Shown here: positions 58,097 through 61,734 of the stretch, one piece after another | Layout: the number at the start of each line of letters is the position of its first letter | Numbering within the stretch: the stretch's first letter is position 1 | NCBI GenBank assembly: GCA_012959865.1 | Contig: DUCH01000493.1 | Span: 1-61,734 of the forward strand | Direction: 5' to 3' | Length of the DNA stretch: 61,734 nt | Origin: Myxococcales bacterium | GTDB taxonomy: Bacteria; Myxococcota_A; UBA9160; UBA4427 | Program-made: the position numbers and the translations under genes | Notes under the pieces: model-generated | Database searches by the model: none | Seen by the model: only the letters and a program-made list of their open reading frames with translations | What the model was told of the DNA's origin: nothing

Positions 58097-59410
58097 ATGG
58101 AACGGGCGTTTGATCGTGTTCTCCTGGCGAGGCATTTTGGGCTCTCGGTAGGGGCAATTGCCGCGTACCTTTTTCGCGCCGAGTTGGCGATCGGCTACGT
58201 GGCGCTCTGGATTGTCGGCATCAGCGCCACCCTGAATTTTCTCGCGTACGCATTTGGCGCCCGCCCAAGTATGGCCCGGATCTGCATGGGGGCTTCCCCG
58301 GTGATCGGGGTGGGGGGCTGGACCGCGCTGATTGCCGTTACCGGCGGAGTCGCGTCGCCATTCATTGCCGGTCTCTGGCTCGAGATAGTCCTCTCGGCCA
58401 TGAGCCTCAGCCTCAGGCATATTGTCCTTGTCACGTTGGGCTCGATCGTCGGATTGTGGTCCCAGCAGGTCTGGCTTGGCATAAGTGGTGAAACGCGGGC
58501 CGTCGTGCTCCAGGTGGGGTTCATGGCGGGAATGGGGCTGGCGACCTTCCTGGTGACGCGTCGCTGGACCCAGCGGCAAAGCTCGATGGTTGTGGAAAAC
58601 GATGCCCTCGACCATCGGCTGGGCGTATTGACCCGGGAACTCGAGGATGAGCGAACGGTGGCGGCCCTGGGCGAGAACGTCGCCCGGCTCGCCCACGGAA
58701 TCAAAAATACGGTGCACAGTCTTCGGGGTTTTGTTCGTTTGATCGAGCCGCAGATCGAATTTGAAGGCCAGGCACGATCGGCCCTCGAAGGGCTCCACAC
58801 GGCAATTGACAACCTGGAGGCGCTCGCGCGGAACAATCTCGTACCCGTCGACCCCGTGGCTCCGTCGGCCGTCGTCGATGGGGACCGGCAGGATCGCTCA
58901 CCGAATGAGAGCGGCGGACCCGGGCCATTCGCCGCGCCGGGCCTTGCCCAGGAGGAAGCCGGGGTTCTGACCGCCGTGGAGCGGGCGGTGGGCGAGGTTG
59001 TGCGTTCTCATCCGGGGGTGGATTGGACGATCCGAGCCGATGCGGGTGCGCCACGGGTGACGATTCCCAGCGCGTCCCTCGCCGAAACCCTTGTCATTCT
59101 GCTGCGCAATGCCGTCGAAGCCATGCAGGGCGAGGGCAGGGGCATGCTTGAGACCGAAATTTCTGAGGGTCAATTCAAGGTCCGCATTGGTGACGAAGGA
59201 CCGGGACTGAGCGAGTCCCAGATCGGCGAAATTTTCAAGCCGGGTTATACCACGAAGGACGCGGGAAGCGGCTACGGGCTCTTCCTGGCCCGGCGGATCG
59301 CCGAAGAGCACGGTGGTAGTATCACTGCGAGGGCGAGGGCAGGGCGCGGTGCCCTGTTTGAACTGATTCTTCCCGTGGCCTCTCCGCCAAGCAATTCCGA
59401 CGGCCAATAA
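58097..59410 (+). CDS. Membrane sensor histidine kinase
   Basis: 437 residues. About five or six N-terminal transmembrane helices (residues 12-165) without a periplasmic sensor domain suggest sensing of membrane state or an intramembrane ligand. The kinase core follows: phosphoaccepting His200 in NVARLAHGIKNTVHSL, N-box RNAVEAM, G1 IGDEGPGLS and G2 YGLFLARRIAEEHGG. The H-box variant (AHGIKN) is of the NtrB/AtoS style. It is 11 bp upstream of a sigma-54-type response regulator gene and would phosphorylate it. Confidence 0.93.
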   Translation: MERAFDRVLLARHFGLSVGAIAAYLFRAELAIGYVALWIVGISATLNFLAYAFGARPSMARICMGASPVIGVGGWTALIAVTGGVASPFIAGLWLEIVLSAMSLSLRHIVLVTLGSIVGLWSQQVWLGISGETRAVVLQVGFMAGMGLATFLVTRRWTQRQSSMVVENDALDHRLGVLTRELEDERTVAALGENVARLAHGIKNTVHSLRGFVRLIEPQIEFEGQARSALEGLHTAIDNLEALARNNLVPVDPVAPSAVVDGDRQDRSPNESGGPGPFAAPGLAQEEAGVLTAVERAVGEVVRSHPGVDWTIRADAGAPRVTIPSASLAETLVILLRNAVEAMQGEGRGMLETEISEGQFKVRIGDEGPGLSESQIGEIFKPGYTTKDAGSGYGLFLARRIAEEHGGSITARARAGRGALFELILPVASPPSNSDGQ

Positions 59411-59421
59411 GGCGAATTTCA

Positions 59422-60753
59422 TTGGGTAGCAAGATTCTCATCGTCGATGACGAACCGTCCGCGTCGGACTATCTGCGCCTTCTTCTCGAGCAGGAGAAGT
59501 TTGAAGTTCGCACCACGGCCAACGGGGTCGAGGCGTTGATCGCGCTTGAGACCAATCCATTCGATTTGGTGATTTCTGACATCCGGATGCCGCAGATGGA
59601 CGGACTGGAACTCCTCACCCATCTCCAGCAGCGCTGGCCCGATCTCCCGGTAATCGTGCTCACCGCCAACGAAGGCATCGAAGACGTCGTGCAAGCGATT
59701 CACCTAGGGGCTCTCAACTATCTCGTGAAGCCCTCGTCCGCCGCGGCCGTCGGCGAGGCGGTCAAAAAGGCCCTGCGCTTTCGCCCCAGCAAGAGCGTCG
59801 AGCCGCCTCTTGTTTCCGAACTCGTCGGGGAAAGTCCCGCGATCGTGGATGTGAGGCACCGCGTGGTGATGGCCGCGCGCAGCGATGTTCATGTCATCAT
59901 CACCGGCGACACCGGCACGGGGAAGGAACTGGTCTCTCGGGCGATTCACGCTTATTCGGCCGCCGCCGCTGGCCCTTTCGTGGCCCACAACTGCGCCCTC
60001 TCTCCCCCGGAACTTTTCGAGAGTGAATTTTTTGGCCATCGGCGAGGGTCTTTTACGGGCGCTGATCGGGACCACTCGGGTTTGTTGCGCCAGGCGGACG
60101 GGGGAGTTCTGTTTCTGGACGAACTCGAAACGATGCTCGCCGCGCATCAGGCGAAATTGCTTCGAGTGATCGACGATGGCGAGGTGCGATCGGTGGGCGC
60201 CGAGCAGAGCCAGAGAGTTTCGGTGCGTTTTCTGGCTGCGACCAACCGGGACCCCGCGATCATGATGCAGGAGCGAACTTTGCGCGAGGATCTCTACTAC
60301 CGCCTACGGGGGATCGAGATTCGCCTGCCGACGCTGAGCCAGCGCCTGGATGATATCCCTCTGCTGGCACAGCATTTTGCGGGTGCGGATTCCGCGGGCT
60401 TCACCCCCGATGCTCTCGACGCCCTGATGCGGGCCGAATGGCAGGGCAACGTCCGCCAATTGCGAAACGTGGTTCAGGGTGCGAAAGCAGCGGCTGGCGA
60501 AGGTAAGGTCGGTGTGGCGCATCTCTCGCTCCAATCCGGGGGCCGGGGGTCGCATCAGTTCGGTGGGGAGGGGCAACGTGCCCGGGAGTCGGATGGAAGC
60601 GCACCTCAGGGTTCGACCCTCCGCGAAATCGAATATTGGGCGATTCAACGGGCGCTTCAGGAGTGCGGGGGCAACCGGACCCGCGCGGCAAAGATGCTCG
60701 ATATCGACCGCTCCACCTTGCGCCGCAAGCTCGCGGAATTCGGTGTGACCTGA
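59422..60753 (+). CDS. Sigma-54-dependent response regulator (NtrC family)
   Basis: 443 residues from TTG 59422 with AAGGCG upstream. Receiver domain with phosphorylatable Asp53 (SDIRMPQMDG) and K at the end (YLVKP). AAA+ domain with Walker A GDTGTGKE, the sigma-54 loop as GSFTGA instead of GAFTGA, Walker B FLDELE, and sensor motifs FLAATNRD. A C-terminal Fis-type HTH ends the protein (GGNRTRAAKMLDIDRSTLRRKL). The FTGA core that contacts sigma-54 is intact. It forms a two-component pair with the preceding kinase; targets unknown. Confidence 0.94.
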   Translation: MGSKILIVDDEPSASDYLRLLLEQEKFEVRTTANGVEALIALETNPFDLVISDIRMPQMDGLELLTHLQQRWPDLPVIVLTANEGIEDVVQAIHLGALNYLVKPSSAAAVGEAVKKALRFRPSKSVEPPLVSELVGESPAIVDVRHRVVMAARSDVHVIITGDTGTGKELVSRAIHAYSAAAAGPFVAHNCALSPPELFESEFFGHRRGSFTGADRDHSGLLRQADGGVLFLDELETMLAAHQAKLLRVIDDGEVRSVGAEQSQRVSVRFLAATNRDPAIMMQERTLREDLYYRLRGIEIRLPTLSQRLDDIPLLAQHFAGADSAGFTPDALDALMRAEWQGNVRQLRNVVQGAKAAAGEGKVGVAHLSLQSGGRGSHQFGGEGQRARESDGSAPQGSTLREIEYWAIQRALQECGGNRTRAAKMLDIDRSTLRRKLAEFGVT

Positions 60754-60847
60754 TCGAGGGGCCGAAGAGTTTGCTCTCCCGGTGGCCCTCTGCCCCCGAA
60801 GCGGCCCAAGTATGGAGCCGGGCGGGCTCGCCCGGGGTCGCAAACGC

Positions 60848-61734
60848 TCAGCCGTGGGGGGGCCGGGCGAGAAGGGCCGCCGCTTCGGATTTTTCGGCGG
60901 CCTGAGCGGCTCGAAGTGGTGTCTTTCCATCGATGGCTCGTAGGTTCCGATCAGCGCCTCGCTCGAGCAGAATCCTGATGACCGGAAGGTTCCCCTGTTG
61001 GGCGGCCAGGAGCAGGGCCGTGGCTCGATGCTTGTTTCTCGCGTCGATTTCCGCGCCGTGATCGATCAGAAGAGTCGCCATTTCGTTGCCGCGCTGGGTG
61101 TTGAACGCGGTGGCGTGCAGGGGCGTGAGACCACCGGCGCCCGGGCGGCTCGGATCGGCACCCCGGGCGAGGAGAAGCGCGGCGGCCGCGAGTTGGGGCG
61201 TCACTGCGGCAGCGTGCAGAGCCGTGGAGCCCAATGGGTTGACTTGATCGACGGGGACCCCGAAATCCAGCACGGTCTCGAGGACCCAAAGATGGCCCTT
61301 GCTCGCGGCGAGCTGCATGGCGGTGTGGTCGTCGGGGTTGGTGGCCTCGGGGTCGGCTCCGCCTTCGAGAAGCGCGGCGACTGCCCGGTGGTGGCCCAGC
61401 AGGCTTGCGAAAAGCAGAGGCGTCCATCCGTTGTCGGTGATTCGGTTGGGGTCGGCGCCGTGTTCGAGCAGGTGCAGCACCATCTCGGCCTGCCCCGCCT
61501 GGGCGGCGGCGTGGAGGGCGGTGGCCCCCGAAGGATCGGCCGCATCGACGGAGACGCCGGCCCGGACGAAGGCATCGATCACTTGGGGGAGCCCCTTGCT
61601 CGCGGCGAGCCGCATGGCGGTGTCGCCGTCGGGGTTGGTGGCCTCGGGGTCGGCTCTGCCTTCGAGAAGCGCGGCGACTGCCCGGTGGTGGCCCAGCAGG
61701 CTTGCGAAAAGCAGAGGCGTCCATCCGTTGTCGG
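60848..61734 (-). CDS. Ankyrin-repeat protein, C-terminal part (cut by window end)
   Basis: At least nine ankyrin repeats of about 33 residues, each with the pattern G-x-TPLH-A-A and a hairpin of G-A-D-P. The frame runs to the window end; the ATG at 61615 is internal to the repeat array (MRLAASKG), so the true N-terminus is beyond the window. The protein has no visible signal in the part seen. Ankyrin proteins mediate protein-protein contacts. A duplication of three repeats at DNA level is present (listed separately). It is convergent with the response regulator. Confidence 0.85.
   Translation of the reverse strand, partial: DNGWTPLLFASLLGHHRAVAALLEGRADPEATNPDGDTAMRLAASKGLPQVIDAFVRAGVSVDAADPSGATALHAAAQAGQAEMVLHLLEHGADPNRITDNGWTPLLFASLLGHHRAVAALLEGGADPEATNPDDHTAMQLAASKGHLWVLETVLDFGVPVDQVNPLGSTALHAAAVTPQLAAAALLLARGADPSRPGAGGLTPLHATAFNTQRGNEMATLLIDHGAEIDARNKHRATALLLAAQQGNLPVIRILLERGADRNLRAIDGKTPLRAAQAAEKSEAAALLARPPHG
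61290..61734. repeat. 297-bp-period duplication inside the ankyrin array
   Basis: The DNA around 61290-61437 recurs at about 61587-61734 with only a few mismatches over about 148 bp. The offset is 297 bp, exactly 99 codons or three 33-residue ankyrin repeats, so the reading frame is kept. The second copy is cut by the window end and may extend further. Confidence 0.85.

Overview
The window is about 62 kb of high-GC chromosomal DNA. It is densely packed with genes, uses many GTG and TTG starts, and shows no plasmid, phage or IS features, rRNA or tRNA. Several traits together suggest a high-GC bacterium of the broad former 'deltaproteobacterial' group (Myxococcota/Binatota-like). These are many class III CoA-transferases and crotonases, a molybdenum hydroxylase, an F420-type LLM oxidoreductase, an ETF:quinone-type Fe-S reductase, two DUF7064/7065-like proteins and a selenoprotein. 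This placement is inference from gene content only.

Layout. 1-1.8 kb: end of a membrane protein and a DUF7065-like protein. 1.8-10.4 kb: a catabolic locus with a MenB/BadI-like crotonase, the three subunits of a xanthine-dehydrogenase-family molybdenum hydroxylase, an amidohydrolase, a Cys-less thiolase-fold protein with its DUF35 partner (resembling steroid side-chain aldolases), and an enoyl-CoA hydratase. 10.4-12.8 kb: three probable protein-modification genes, an ETF-beta-type methyltransferase, an N-terminal glutamine amidohydrolase (NTAQ1 family) and a divergent GNAT/FemAB-like transferase. 12.8-25.5 kb: acyl-CoA metabolism, with a thioesterase, a double CaiB fusion, a CoxG-like protein, an EtfD-like reductase, an MFS carrier, a crotonase, two more CoA-transferases and an aldehyde dehydrogenase.

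25.6-30 kb: HupE/UreJ-like protein, VOC protein, then the highlight. A thioredoxin-fold fusion protein is translationally coupled to a UGSC-motif selenoprotein, whose in-frame TGA is followed 11 nt later by a SECIS-like hairpin. A CrcB fluoride channel gene lies just downstream. 30-37 kb: cyclase-family hydrolase, LLM oxidoreductase, membrane-anchored FAH-family protein, SRPBCC-Rieske protein, desaturase, glycoside hydrolase and a PhyH dioxygenase. 37-49.9 kb: LolC/E-type permease with an extra membrane domain, parvulin PPIase, purB, purL, and a biotin-dependent acyl-CoA carboxylase pair. 50-61.7 kb: APH-like kinase, thioesterase, TetR regulator, Zn-alcohol dehydrogenase, second DUF7064-like protein, topA, a histidine kinase/sigma-54 response regulator pair, and an ankyrin-repeat protein that runs off the window.

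Most of the genes serve CoA-thioester activation and degradation of lipid-like or isoprenoid/steroid-like substrates. Electrons would leave through ETF and the EtfD-like reductase, and the ETF-type methyltransferase fits the same theme. The UGSC selenoprotein system is the strongest candidate for undescribed biology.
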